DNA of 64,000 nucleotides from Ahaetulla prasina. Lineage: Eukaryota; Chordata; Lepidosauria; Squamata; Colubridae. Where the stretch lies: the NCBI RefSeq assembly GCF_028640845.1, contig NC_080539.1, positions 101,768,554 through 101,832,553 of the forward strand. The letters run 5' to 3'. Positions 22,208 to 30,697 of the stretch are shown in pieces; within the stretch, counting starts at the first letter, position 1; every line of letters begins with the position of its first letter. A program made the translations under genes and the position numbers. The notes under the pieces are model-generated. The model saw only the letters and a list, made by a program, of their open reading frames with translations. It ran no database searches and was not told the DNA's origin.

Positions 22208-22616
22208 ACCGTATATACTCGAGTATAAGCCGAGTTTTTCAGCACGTTTTTTGTGCTGAAAAACGTCCCCTCGGCTTATACTCGGGTCTATACGGCTTAT
22301 ACTCGAGTTTTGTTTTTTTTTTAAGCCCCTCGGCTTATACTCGAGTATATACGGCTTATACTCGAGTTTTTTTTTTGTTTCTTTTTTTCACATTTTACCG
22401 GACGGCGCGGGGAAGCCCTGCCGGTGCAGTGAGAGGGCGGGGCGGGGGAGCCGCCAGCCTTCTCAGCTGAGGGAGGGAGGGTTTCCCCAACCGGTAGGTG
22501 CCTCATTTCCCACCCTCGGCTTATACTCGAGTCCCCAGTTTACCCCAGTTTTTGGGGTAAAATTGGGGACCTCGGCTTATACTCGGATCGGCTTATATTC
22601 GAGTATATACGGTACT
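22208..22616. mobile_element. MITE with TATACTCGAGTATA termini, likely TA target
   Basis: The element runs from CCGTATATACTCGAGTATAAG to its inverted counterpart at 22590-22614 and is bordered by TA on both sides. The unit CTCGGCTTATACTCGAGT recurs internally at about 22270, 22285, 22330, 22350 and 22515. The centre (22395-22505) is strikingly GC-rich (gggcggggcgggggag), unlike the AT-rich ends. It has no coding capacity. The terminal sequence resembles a widespread vertebrate DNA-transposon family whose name I cannot give with confidence. Confidence 0.75.
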
Positions 22617-23049
22617 TACCTTTCGAAGATCTAATGAACTGGCTCCTCTCCAGCCTGTTTCTTTGCCAACTTCCAGCAAGTGGTGAGAGCAGAGGGAGAG
22701 CAACTGTACTTGATCTAATTTGGGGAATTAACCATTGTCAACTTCCATCACTAGGCCTGCATATTATCTGACTTTTTAAAATTTGTTATCTCAGTGAGGA
22801 AATGTTGGAGTCCTCTCAAAGGTCTCAACAACTAGGCATGTAAACTACACGTGGGGGTAAAATGCCAATTTTCCTTTCCTTTTTCATACTCAAGCATTAG
22901 AAGTGAGTCAGCTGAATTGACTAACTCAAATTATTAATTTAATTGAAATTATCTGATACGTTTTCTTCAAATCAGCAATTTAGAATGGATTATTGATTCC
23001 ATTTTAAAAATAAATAAAATCAAACAAGGTGTTTGTTTGTTTGTTTTTT
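22617..23049. other. No gene seen
   Basis: No repeat or exon recognised. Confidence 0.45.
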
Positions 23050-23302
23050 TGATGATGTCAACCGCTTTAATCTAGATTGCAGAAAATATGACTTCTGTAA
23101 CAGAATCATCAGTGCTTGGAATACTTTACCTGACTCTGTGGTCTCTTCTCATAATCCTAAAAGCTTTAACCAAAAACTTTCTACTATTGACCTCACCCCA
23201 TTCCTAAGAGGACCATAAGGGGCGTGCATAAGCGCACAAACATGCCTACCGTTCCTGTCCTATTGTTTTTCTTTTCTTCTTCCTATATATATATATATAT
23301 AT

Positions 23303-23684
23303 ATATAGGTCTTTGGTTGCTCGGGTTTTCTCCCGTGTAAAATTGGAAGTGTCTTGGCGACATTTCGACGAAGTCTCATTCGTCATCTTCAGGCTTCAGC
23401 TTCGTGCTTCTGGGAGCAATGTGTGATCGCAGCTGTTTCTTCCTTTTAACTGCTAGTGGGGGTTTGAACTGATTGGGTGGGAGCTTGGCTGTGCTCTGAT
23501 TGGATGGGGGGTTTTCTGTGCTCTGATTGGATGGGGGTGTGTCCTGTGTTGGTGGGGGCTTGGTTATGCTCAGTCTAGTCTGTGCTGCAGGGGGATTTGA
23601 GCTGGTGAGCTGCATAGCTGTTGTTTGGCTTTGTGGTCGTGCTACATCTTCATAGTGGGTGTCAGTCTGCTGCATGAATGGATT
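23303..23684 (-). repeat. Left (3') inverted terminal arm of Penelope family 1
   Basis: Reverse-complementary to 25899-26279 apart from scattered substitutions and small indels. In element sense it encodes the end of the 23376-23903 frame (LKPEDDE, stop). It also carries CTGAAGA ... GAAATGTC at 23359-23392. Confidence 0.9.
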
Positions 23685-23903
23685 GGAGGGGTTTGAAATG
23701 GCTAATGTTGCAGCTGCGGTCTGGCTTCTGGTCCTTGGTCGTGCTTCATGATCAGTGTGGGTTTGGGTCTGCTTTCTGGGTGGATGTGCGGTGGTGACAT
23801 CCTGTGTGGACCTTGTGAGTGTGGGTCTGGTGTCATTCCTCGTGTTAGGGACTCGTTTGTCAATAAGGCGGGTTTCCAAATGGCTGGTAGGCGGAGGTGT
23901 CAT
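23376..23903 (-). pseudogene. Penelope 3' Pro/Thr/Gln-rich open frame
   Basis: An open frame of 175 codons reads a low-complexity sequence rich in Pro, Thr, Gln and Asn (RTRSQTAAATLAISNPSNPF, PPSNQSTENPPSNQST) and ends KLKPEDDE. It lies downstream of the endonuclease. Its second half is duplicated in inverted orientation at 25906-26207, where the reading is also kept open. It may be a tail of the polyprotein or simply translated terminal-repeat sequence. I know no function for it. Confidence 0.45.
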
Positions 23904-24150
23904 CTCGTTTGTTCATGCTGTGTGGGCGTTTTTCTATCTCAATGGCTTCTCTGATTATTCTGTTGTTAAAGTGTTCAGTTTTGGCGATAGTTCTGGTCTT
24001 TTTAAAGTCAATATCATGTCCTGTGACTTTAAAGTGTTGGACCAGGGAAGAAGTTGGTTCCTCTTTTTTGAATGAGTTCTTGTGTTCTTCAATCGTGCAC
24101 TTATTCTTCTGTTGGTTTGTCCAATGTATGTGGTGGGGCAGGCGGTGCAT
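23860..24150 (-). pseudogene. Penelope GIY-YIG endonuclease C-terminal part, out of frame
   Basis: After a frameshift around 24070-24110 this frame continues the endonuclease: HKNSFKKEEPTSSLVQHF, then TGHDIDFKKTRTIAKTEHF and NRIIREAIEIEKRPHSMN. These segments, with a conserved H and the IREAIEI helix, follow the GIY-YIG core in Penelope proteins. Confidence 0.8.
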
Positions 24151-25958
24151 GGGATTTCATATACTCCTTGATTTTCTAACTCAATTTTGTCTTTGGGGTT
24201 TCTTAGGATGGTGGATATTTTTCTGTTTGTGCAGAATGCTGTCTTGATGTTGTGTTTGTGGAGGATCTTGCTGATTCTGTCTGTGGTGCCTTTTATATAT
24301 GGGAGGAGGGCTGTGCCGTTTTCTTGTTCTCTGTCTTGGATTTTAGTGGGGGGTTCTTTTTGGATTAGCTTGGTAATCTTATTTCTTTGGAATCCATTGG
24401 ATGTTAGTACGTTAGTGAGAGTGTCTAGTTCGGGTTTTAGGTGTTGTTCATCAGCTAAGCATTTTGTTCTGGAGATGAGTGTCTTGGCTACGGAGTTGAT
24501 CTGTGCTGGGTGGTGGTGTGAGAGTGCGTGCAGATAGCGGTTTGTGTGTGTTTTCTTCTGGTAGATGGTGTGTCCTAGGGAGCCATTGGGTTTCTTGTAG
24601 ACTAAGACATCCAGGAAGGGAAGTTGGTTATTAACTTCTGTTTCCATGGTGAACTGTATTTTGGGGTGTAGGCTATTGAGGTGTGTGAGGAAGTTGTCAA
24701 GTTTTTCTTTCCCGTGTGACCAGATTATGAAGGTATCGTCTACATATCTGAGCCAGAGTTTGGGTTTGTGATCAGATTTTTCTAGAGCTTGGGTTTCAAA
24801 GTGTTCCATGTAGAGATTGGCAATGACAGGTGAGAGGGGTGATCCCATGGGTGCTCCTTCTACTTGTTTGTATTTTTGTCCATTATAGATGAAGTATGTG
24901 TTGGATAGGCAGTGGTTGGTCAGATCTAGGATGTGCTTGGGGGGGTTATATTTGTTTTGGATAGCTGTCAAGGCTTCTTTGATTGGCACTTGGGTGAAGA
25001 GGGATATGACATCAAAGCTCACGAGTAGGTCGCTGGGCTGTAAGTTTTGTTTCTTTATGATCTCTATGAACTGGAATGAGTTTTTTACGTGTGAGGTGAT
25101 GGATTCTGCATAGGGCTGTAGTTGTTTGGCGAGAAATTTGGCTAGGTTTTGTAGAGGTGAGCCTATGGAGCTGACTATGGGTCTGAGTGGGGTTCCTTCT
25201 TTGTGTATCTTGGGGAGGCCATAGAGCTTAGGGCATCTGGATGATTTCTCTCTGGGAATGATTCTTTGTTGGATTTCTTCGCTGATGGGGAAGGCTTTTA
25301 TTTTGAATCTAGTGGTTTGTTCTAGGTAGGTGGTGGGGTCTGTGTTTAGGGGCTTGTATGCAGGGTCTTGGAGTAGGTTGGTTAATTTGGTTTGGTAGTC
25401 AGATGTGTTCATAACCACCGTGGCGTTGCCCTTGTCTGCTGGTAGGATTATTATGCTGGTATCTTTTTTCAGGTTAAGTAGTGCTGTCTGTTCCTCTTTG
25501 GGTAAGTTGCTTTTGGGTGGCTTGCTGGTGCAGAGGATGTTGGAGATCTCGAGTCTGATTTTGTTAGCGTCATCGGGGTTGATTTTGGTCAGGCTGGTTT
25601 CAACTCCGCATATAATGGTTTCGGTGGGGATGTATTTGGGAGTGACTGCAAAGTTGAATCCTTTGGAAAGGACATCGGTTTCAGCTTTGGTGAGGATCCT
25701 ATCTGAGATGTTATGCACTGTTTGTTTCATGTGTTGCTGTGAGGGTGGAGAGGTTTGTTTCTGGCGTTCTTGTAGTCTTCGGAGTTTGTTGGTGTGCGTG
25801 TCTGTCTTGAGGGTGGTCTGTGTTTCGGCTCTCCAGACGGCAAGTTGTTTGGATTTGTCCCAAACTGCAGGGTGCATCTTGTTGCTGAGTTTGAGGTGAA
25901 TCCATTCATGCAGCATACTGACACCCACTATGAAGATGTAGCACGACCACAAAGCCAA
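23955..25958 (-). pseudogene. Penelope RT and GIY-YIG endonuclease frame (667 codons)
   Basis: The protein is a Penelope-type reverse transcriptase. By residue: PADKGNATVV (173-182), the fingers motif CPKLYGLPKIHKEGTPLRPI (242-261), motif A SFDVISLFT with the catalytic D316, GAPMGSPLSPVIANLYME (368-385), the catalytic YVDD (405-408), and LPFLDVLVYKK (446-456). The GIY-YIG nuclease begins with GVY (598-600) and YIGQTNRR (611-618). Beyond residue 625 the frame is shifted. The first 20 or so residues are translated from the inverted terminal arm, so the start shown is not the natural one. All RT catalytic residues are present; the one clear break is in the endonuclease. Confidence 0.93.
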
Positions 25959-26279
25959 ACAACAGCTATGCAGCTCACCAGCTCAAATCCCCCTGCAGCA
26001 CAGACTAGACTGAGCACAACCAATCCCCCACCAACACAGGACACACCCCCAGCCAATCAGAGCACAGAAAAAAACCCATCCAATCAGAGCACAGCCAAGC
26101 TCCCACCCAATCAGTTCAAACCCCCACTAGCAGTTAAAAGGAAGAAACAGCTGCGATCACACATTGCTCCCAGAAGCACGAAGCTGAAGCCTGAAGATGA
26201 CGAATGAGACTTCGTCGAAACGTCACCAAGACACTTCCAATTTTACACGGGAGAAAACCCGAGCAACCAAAGACCTATA
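25899..26279 (+). repeat. Right (5') inverted terminal arm of Penelope family 1
   Basis: Inverted copy of 23303-23684. It contains CCAATCAG-type boxes at about 26052, 26079 and 26107, and the better preserved hammerhead-like motif at 26191-26224. Confidence 0.9.
26191..26224 (+). ncRNA. Candidate hammerhead-like ribozyme motif
   Basis: CTGAAGA (26191-26197), one extra base, GACGAA / TTCGTC pairing as a 6-bp stem with a 6-base loop (26199-26216), then GAAACGTC (26217-26224). This matches the hammerhead core CUGANGA ... GAAA with a GUC cleavage triplet. It departs from the canonical form by one unpaired base after CTGAAGA, and I see no convincing stem I. The ACGT after GAA is self-complementary and could pair between two copies, as in dimeric hammerheads. 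Activity is inference. Confidence 0.4.
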
Positions 26280-26439
26280 TACAAACACCCGTGAAAACCT
26301 CAGAAAACAAATATATATATATATATGCTTATAACTTTATATACTATATAACCTTTCTGTATGATAGTTACATATATTGTTGTGACAAAATAAATAAATA
26401 AATAAAATAAATAAATGAATTACTGACCCATTTCAGAAA

Positions 26440-26700
26440 ACTTGACTTGTTCAGAGTAGTCATACAAATGGTATAGGGCAGGAATGTCAAATTTATGGCC
26501 CATGCACTGGATGCATCACGCGCCTGGCCACGCCCACCCCCAGTTTAGTGAAGGGGGGAAAATTGTGATACATCACATGATGATAATGTGACGCTGCAAG
26601 TTTGACACCCCTGGTATAGGGTTTCCTGCCTGAGCAGGGGATTGAACTAGAAGACCTCGCAAGGTCTCTTCCAACTCTGATATTCTGTTAAATAAATGTT
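26440..26700 (+). mobile_element. CR1 3' end fragment with a MITE inside
   Basis: Before the MITE the sequence reads caaatggtatagg. After it, gtatagggtttcctgcctg ... ccttccaactctg-type sequence continues the CR1 3' UTR without loss, as in the copy at 7018-7197. Confidence 0.75.
26479..26613. mobile_element. hAT-type MITE (TGTCAAACTC family) inserted in CR1
   Basis: A 135-bp element, CAGGAATGTCAAATTT to AGTTTGACACCCCTG, with TSD GTATAGGG at 26471-26478 and 26614-26621. The centre carries the family motif ccacgcccacccccagttta. Confidence 0.9.
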
Positions 26701-26769
26701 GACTTAAAGCAAAATTAATTTAAACAATGTCCCGAAATAACAGTGATGCAATAATTTAAACAAATCAAG

Positions 26770-28090
26770 AAAAGAATGTCAGGATTGAACTGAGGGGTCC
26801 TTGATGCTCTCTGAGCTTGCATATGATTCCATGACTCTGGATATTTCAATTTTGGTTATTTGCTCAGGTCGATTGTGCTATTTAGCAGCATTGTCATAGA
26901 TTCTTTTGCTAGTTCTAGGTCTGCAGATGTGAAGAGTGCTATGACCTCAAAGGAGACCATGATTTCATCTTCACATATGGTCTTTGATTCTTTCAAGGCA
27001 CTGTAGTTGGGAGTTGACTGAGTATTTACACCCCTCTATGAGGTGTCTGAGCTATTTTTGTCAGTTCTTTAGCAATATTGGTAATCCTGGTAACAATTGG
27101 ACAAAAAGGTATGTCTGGCTTCAGAGGTGGGTTTGAGCAGGCTCTGACTAGTTCTGGAGAACTAGTAGGGGAAAGTTTGAGTAGTTCGGAGAACCGGTAG
27201 TAAAAATTCTGACTGGCCCCGTCCCCATCTATTCTCTGCCTCCCGAGTCCCAGCTGATCGGGAGGAAATGGGGATTTTGCAGTAACCTTCCCCTGGAGTG
27301 AAGAGGGAATGGAGATTTTACAGTATCCTTCCCCTGCCATGCCCACAAAGCTACGCCCACCAAACCATGCCATGACCACCAAGCCACTCCCACAGAACCG
27401 GTAGTAAAAAAAATGGAAACTCACAATTGTCTGGCTTGTGTGTTTTGGGGCATTCATGGGAGGACAGATCCACTGCTTTTTATCCGAAACTGTTCTTCTT
27501 CGGTGATTTGACTTTTCTTGCTTCTTAGTTTCTGTATTGAATTAGTATTCACTAGGATGTGAATTTCATTGTCCTCCAGCAATTCTTTGGCTTCTTGTAT
27601 GTATTGTGATCTGACCATAATAACCATAGCTTGGGCTTTGTCTGCTGGTAGGATGATGATAGATTGGTTTTTCTTTAGGGTTTTGAGGGCTTTGTCCTTT
27701 GCTATGAGTTGATTCTGTTCTTTCTGCTCTATGGTATGATTGTTTGTTTGATGATTTCCTAGGTCTCTCTTGGAAGTCTTCTATGGTAAATGTTCTTTCT
27801 AGGGTTGCAAAAATTCTAGTTGATTAGCATCATCTGTATTGAAGTTGAGGCCCTTCTTTAGCATATTGCAGAATATTGCAGTATATAGATAGTGGCTCGC
27901 TGGACATGTTGACCACTCATTCAGACTCCAGTGCTCCTTTGTTTCTGAAGTTAAGTTCAAGTAGTTTGGTTTAGAAATTATTGAGAAATTCAGCCAGTCT
28001 AAGTAGATGAAATTAAGCCCCTACATGGATATTTTGAAATAACAAAGATGTCCTCAGAGTTAGTCATCTCCCAAACATTCTCTTAATGCA
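26770..28090 (-). mobile_element. Penelope-like element fragment (family 2), split by a MITE
   Basis: Minus-strand frames hold decayed Penelope RT motifs: a region like ADKAQAMVIMVRSQYIQEA near 27590-27640, PDIPFCPIVTRITNIAKEL (27060-27120) matching the LRPIVSS region, and EIMVSFEVIALFTS (26920-26975), which corresponds to motif A, SFDVISLFT. The 3' side (26775-26815) carries tgaggggtccttgatgctct, found also at 10095. The frame has many stops. The family differs from the element at 23306. Confidence 0.7.
27122..27429. mobile_element. hAT-type MITE (CCGGTT family) inserted in Penelope family 2
   Basis: A 308-bp element starting CAGAGGTGGG, with TSD TCTGGCTT at 27114-27121 and 27430-27437. It contains two units of the 43-bp minisatellite (27255-27335) and the paired gaaccggtagtaaaaa motifs. 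It is the reference copy for the interrupted element at 15610-21619. Confidence 0.85.
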
Positions 28091-28139
28091 ACGGAAGCCA
28101 TCTAAATCTTTTCCATGATATGCTGGCAAAGACAATTAT

Positions 28140-28362
28140 AAGTTAATTATTATTGTGTTGTAAATGTTGTACCTTGATGAACATATCTTTTTTTTTATGT
28201 ACACTGAGAGCATATGCACCAAGACAAATTCCTTGTGTGTCCAATCACACTTGGCCAATAAAAATTCTATTCTATTCTAAAAATTCTATTCTATTCTATT
28301 CAATTCTATTCAATTCTATTCTATTCTATTCTATTCTATTCTATTCTATTCTATTCTATATT
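28140..28362 (+). mobile_element. Rex1-like LINE 3' end with (ATTCT)n tail
   Basis: The 3' UTR (gttgtaccttgatgaacat, accaagacaaattccttg, cacttggccaataaaaattc) matches the reverse complement of 40160-40260. It runs straight into an ATTCT/AATTCT array (28262-28362). Confidence 0.85.
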
Positions 28363-28487
28363 CCAGTATTTAGTAAATTTTTACAGATGGATTGGAATAA
28401 CTTTGTGTCTTTTACTCCTTTACAATCTGCAGTGGAATCCTCTCTACTAATGAAGTATGTTTTCTCCATAGGCTATCTATTTATTCT

Positions 28488-28735
28488 ATTAGAGCCATGG
28501 TGGCGCAGTGGTTAGAATGCTGTACTGCAGGCTACTTCTGCTGACTGCTGGCTGCCTGCAATTTGGCAGTTTGAATCTGAAGGTTGACTCAGCCTTCCAT
28601 CCTTCTGAGGTTGGTAAAATGAGGACCCTGATTGTTGGGGGCAATAGACTGACTTTGTAAACTGCTTAGAGAGGGCTGTAAAGCACTGTGAAGCAGTATA
28701 TAAGTCTAAGTACTAATGCTATTGCTATCATTATT
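28488..28735 (+). mobile_element. tRNA-derived SINE
   Basis: The head gccatggtggcgcagtggt contains an A-box-like TGGCGCAGTGG. The B box is degraded (ggcagtttgaatctg). The body (gttgactcagccttccatcc, ggtaaaatgaggaccc, gagagggctgtaaagcactg) is shared with copies at 35305, 37012 and 54390. It ends in a GCTATT-rich tail. Confidence 0.85.
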
Positions 28736-29600
28736 ACTCTTAACTTGTCTTTTACTTTCTGTTTTATCTTTTCTCACCCAACTACTATATAACCTTGTTC
28801 TAAGGTCAAAATCTGCTGTGAATACTGGAGAGTGCTCAGTAAGCATTATTATAATCATCAGTTAAGTACCACATAATGGAGAACAAGGGTGATGAGATGA
28901 AGAGCTGGAGAAAAAAAATTCAATGTCTTACTGGGACAATCTAAATTTACAAAGGTTTGCATTATAATCAGCCATAGAAAAATAAGGGAAACCTGTCTAA
29001 AACAAAGACAAAGTTCTAGATCAATCAGAGAATATCCTACCTTAAAAAAATAGTGCAGGACATCAAATATGAAGCAGCTCACAAAAATCTGACCTTCCAT
29101 GTAAAATATGATAAATCCAATCTTAGAAACCTAACTGTAATTATAGAAATAACTAATTTATTTTTCCCATGGAAAACTAATATCCCATTATTATGTTATA
29201 TGTTGGAAAGATTTTTAATATCTCTTATAATTCACACAACATATATTACTGTTGATTAAAATGTCCAGAACTTTCAGAAGTGTTAAAAAGTTAAGAGGAG
29301 AGGTTCGTTTTCCTCATTACTATTCCAAATAGAGCCCATCAAAAGTATTTTGATGGAATACCACACCACATGAGACTAGCATAGTCAAAAGCATCATATA
29401 ACATGACCTGCATCTGGGCTTAATGATGGTCTAGAAGTTAAGAGAATGTCCATCCCTGTCCTGCCCCCCAAAAATGCCAGGGAGAAAAATGTAAAACAGA
29501 AGATTTATCAATCAATGAGTGGTCTGCAATGTATGGCTGTCTATAGAAACAAACATTGGAATACAATGAATTATTAGGAGACAACAGTTGGAAGAATACC
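28736..29600. other. No gene seen
   Basis: AT-rich. No repeat or exon recognised. Confidence 0.5.
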
Positions 29601-29619
29601 AACTATTTTGTATAGGAGT

Positions 29620-30420
29620 TATTTCATTAATAGTATTTCCATGTGGGTTTATACCAGGACCATTTTTCAGTTTTCTATCTTTAATTGTGTCTGTATCTCT
29701 ATTCTATTATGGTCAGCCAGATGTTTAGATTGAATTTGTATTTTGCTCCATTGAGTTCTTCCCCAAGGATCTGGGATAAGCAAATGTTGTTGATTAATAG
29801 TGTAAAAGGTATTGTTGTAGGCGGTAAGCTGTTCCAAGTAAAGCTGCCTTTTGCAATTGAATGATGGTGATTTTGTCAACGCTGATTGTGTTCAAGTGAC
29901 GCTTCACTTGTTTGGAGATTGTGCCCAAGGACCTATTATTATTGGTACTGTCTTTGCTTCCATTTCCCACATTTGTTCTACTTTTATTTGCATGTCTTTG
30001 TATTTTTTTAATTGAACTTGCTCATTTTGCTGTCCCCACCAAATGTTCATTACTGGCACATTTTTATACATATCCCAGTGAAACATTGTGGCAATTATGT
30101 TAATATGTTATTGTTTTTAATCAATTTGTGCAATCTTCTTGTAAGAGCTGAGTATATGATCTACTGTTTCTTCTCTTCCTCAATTCTATTCGTTTGAATA
30201 GCTTGCTCTCGAGCAGATGAAATCAAGCCTTCAGTTTCTTTTTTTAATGTTCCAATTTTAAGTCGTCAGGTTTTATCTTTATCCACTTTTCCCCCCAATA
30301 CTTTGTAGAAATTGACTTTGTAATCCTTTTTCCTGTCAACATTCTGCTCATGTTTTTATTACATTATTTCAACATTCATGTTTTGTTTCCTATACATTCA
30401 GTATGTTCTGATTTTTAACT
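29620..30420 (-). mobile_element. Decayed non-LTR C-terminal region, possibly R4/R2 type
   Basis: Minus-strand frames, broken by stops and shifts, include KIGTLKKETEGLISSAREQA and TNRIEEEKKQ (30150-30260), MFHWDMYKNVPVMN (30060-30110), KVEQMWEMEAKTVPIIIG (29920-29990) and an ITIIQLQKAALLGTAYRL-like stretch near 29850. This order recalls the C-terminal endonuclease-bearing region of R4/R2-like LINEs. The assignment is tentative. Confidence 0.45.
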
Positions 30421-30608
30421 TGCATCAGTGCTTTCTTGACTGTCTTTTATATAATCAGCCAATACATGCTTTTCTTCTTTGACAGATTTTTTTTATTTGA
30501 AGTAAACCTCTGCCTTCATTTCTGCAAGGTATTCTCTCATTATCACTACAAGGAAGTAATACATAGTAAATAGTCATGAAATAGTCATGAAATAGTCCCT
30601 GCCTCCCT

Positions 30609-30611
30609 CCC

Positions 30612-30687
<76 letters not shown>

Positions 30688-30697
30688 TTTCTTTCTT
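30609..30697. repeat. (CTTT)n microsatellite
   Basis: About 89 bp of nearly perfect CTTT repeats. Its complement produces a false Lys/Glu-rich frame. Confidence 0.98.

Larger units (their letters stand above)
23306..26310 (-). mobile_element. Penelope-like retroelement (family 1), nearly full length
   Basis: A 3.0 kb element inserted in the TA run of a family A LINE. It encodes a Penelope-type RT joined to a GIY-YIG endonuclease on the minus strand. Its two ends are inverted copies of each other: 23303-23684 and 25899-26279 are about 380 bp each and clearly homologous. Terminal repeats in inverted orientation are known for Penelope elements. Both arms carry a hammerhead-like motif. The right arm also has three CCAAT-type boxes (CCAATCAG) that could act in transcription. 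Confidence 0.92.
23050..26420 (+). mobile_element. Family A LINE 3' end, split by a Penelope element
   Basis: 23050-23216 encodes the family A C-terminus (NRFNLDCRKYDFCNRII ... STIDLTPFLRGP, stop). The 3' UTR starts at 23217 and runs to a (TA)n tract at 23285-23305. After the Penelope element it resumes in a matching TA tract at 26311 and ends in gttgtgacaaaataaataaa at about 26400. The same UTR is continuous in the copies at 10480 and 57875. Confidence 0.9.

Noticed and set aside
26191..26224. Canonical hammerhead ribozyme
   Set aside because: One extra base follows the CTGAAGA box and stem I is not evident, so I keep it only as a hammerhead-like candidate.
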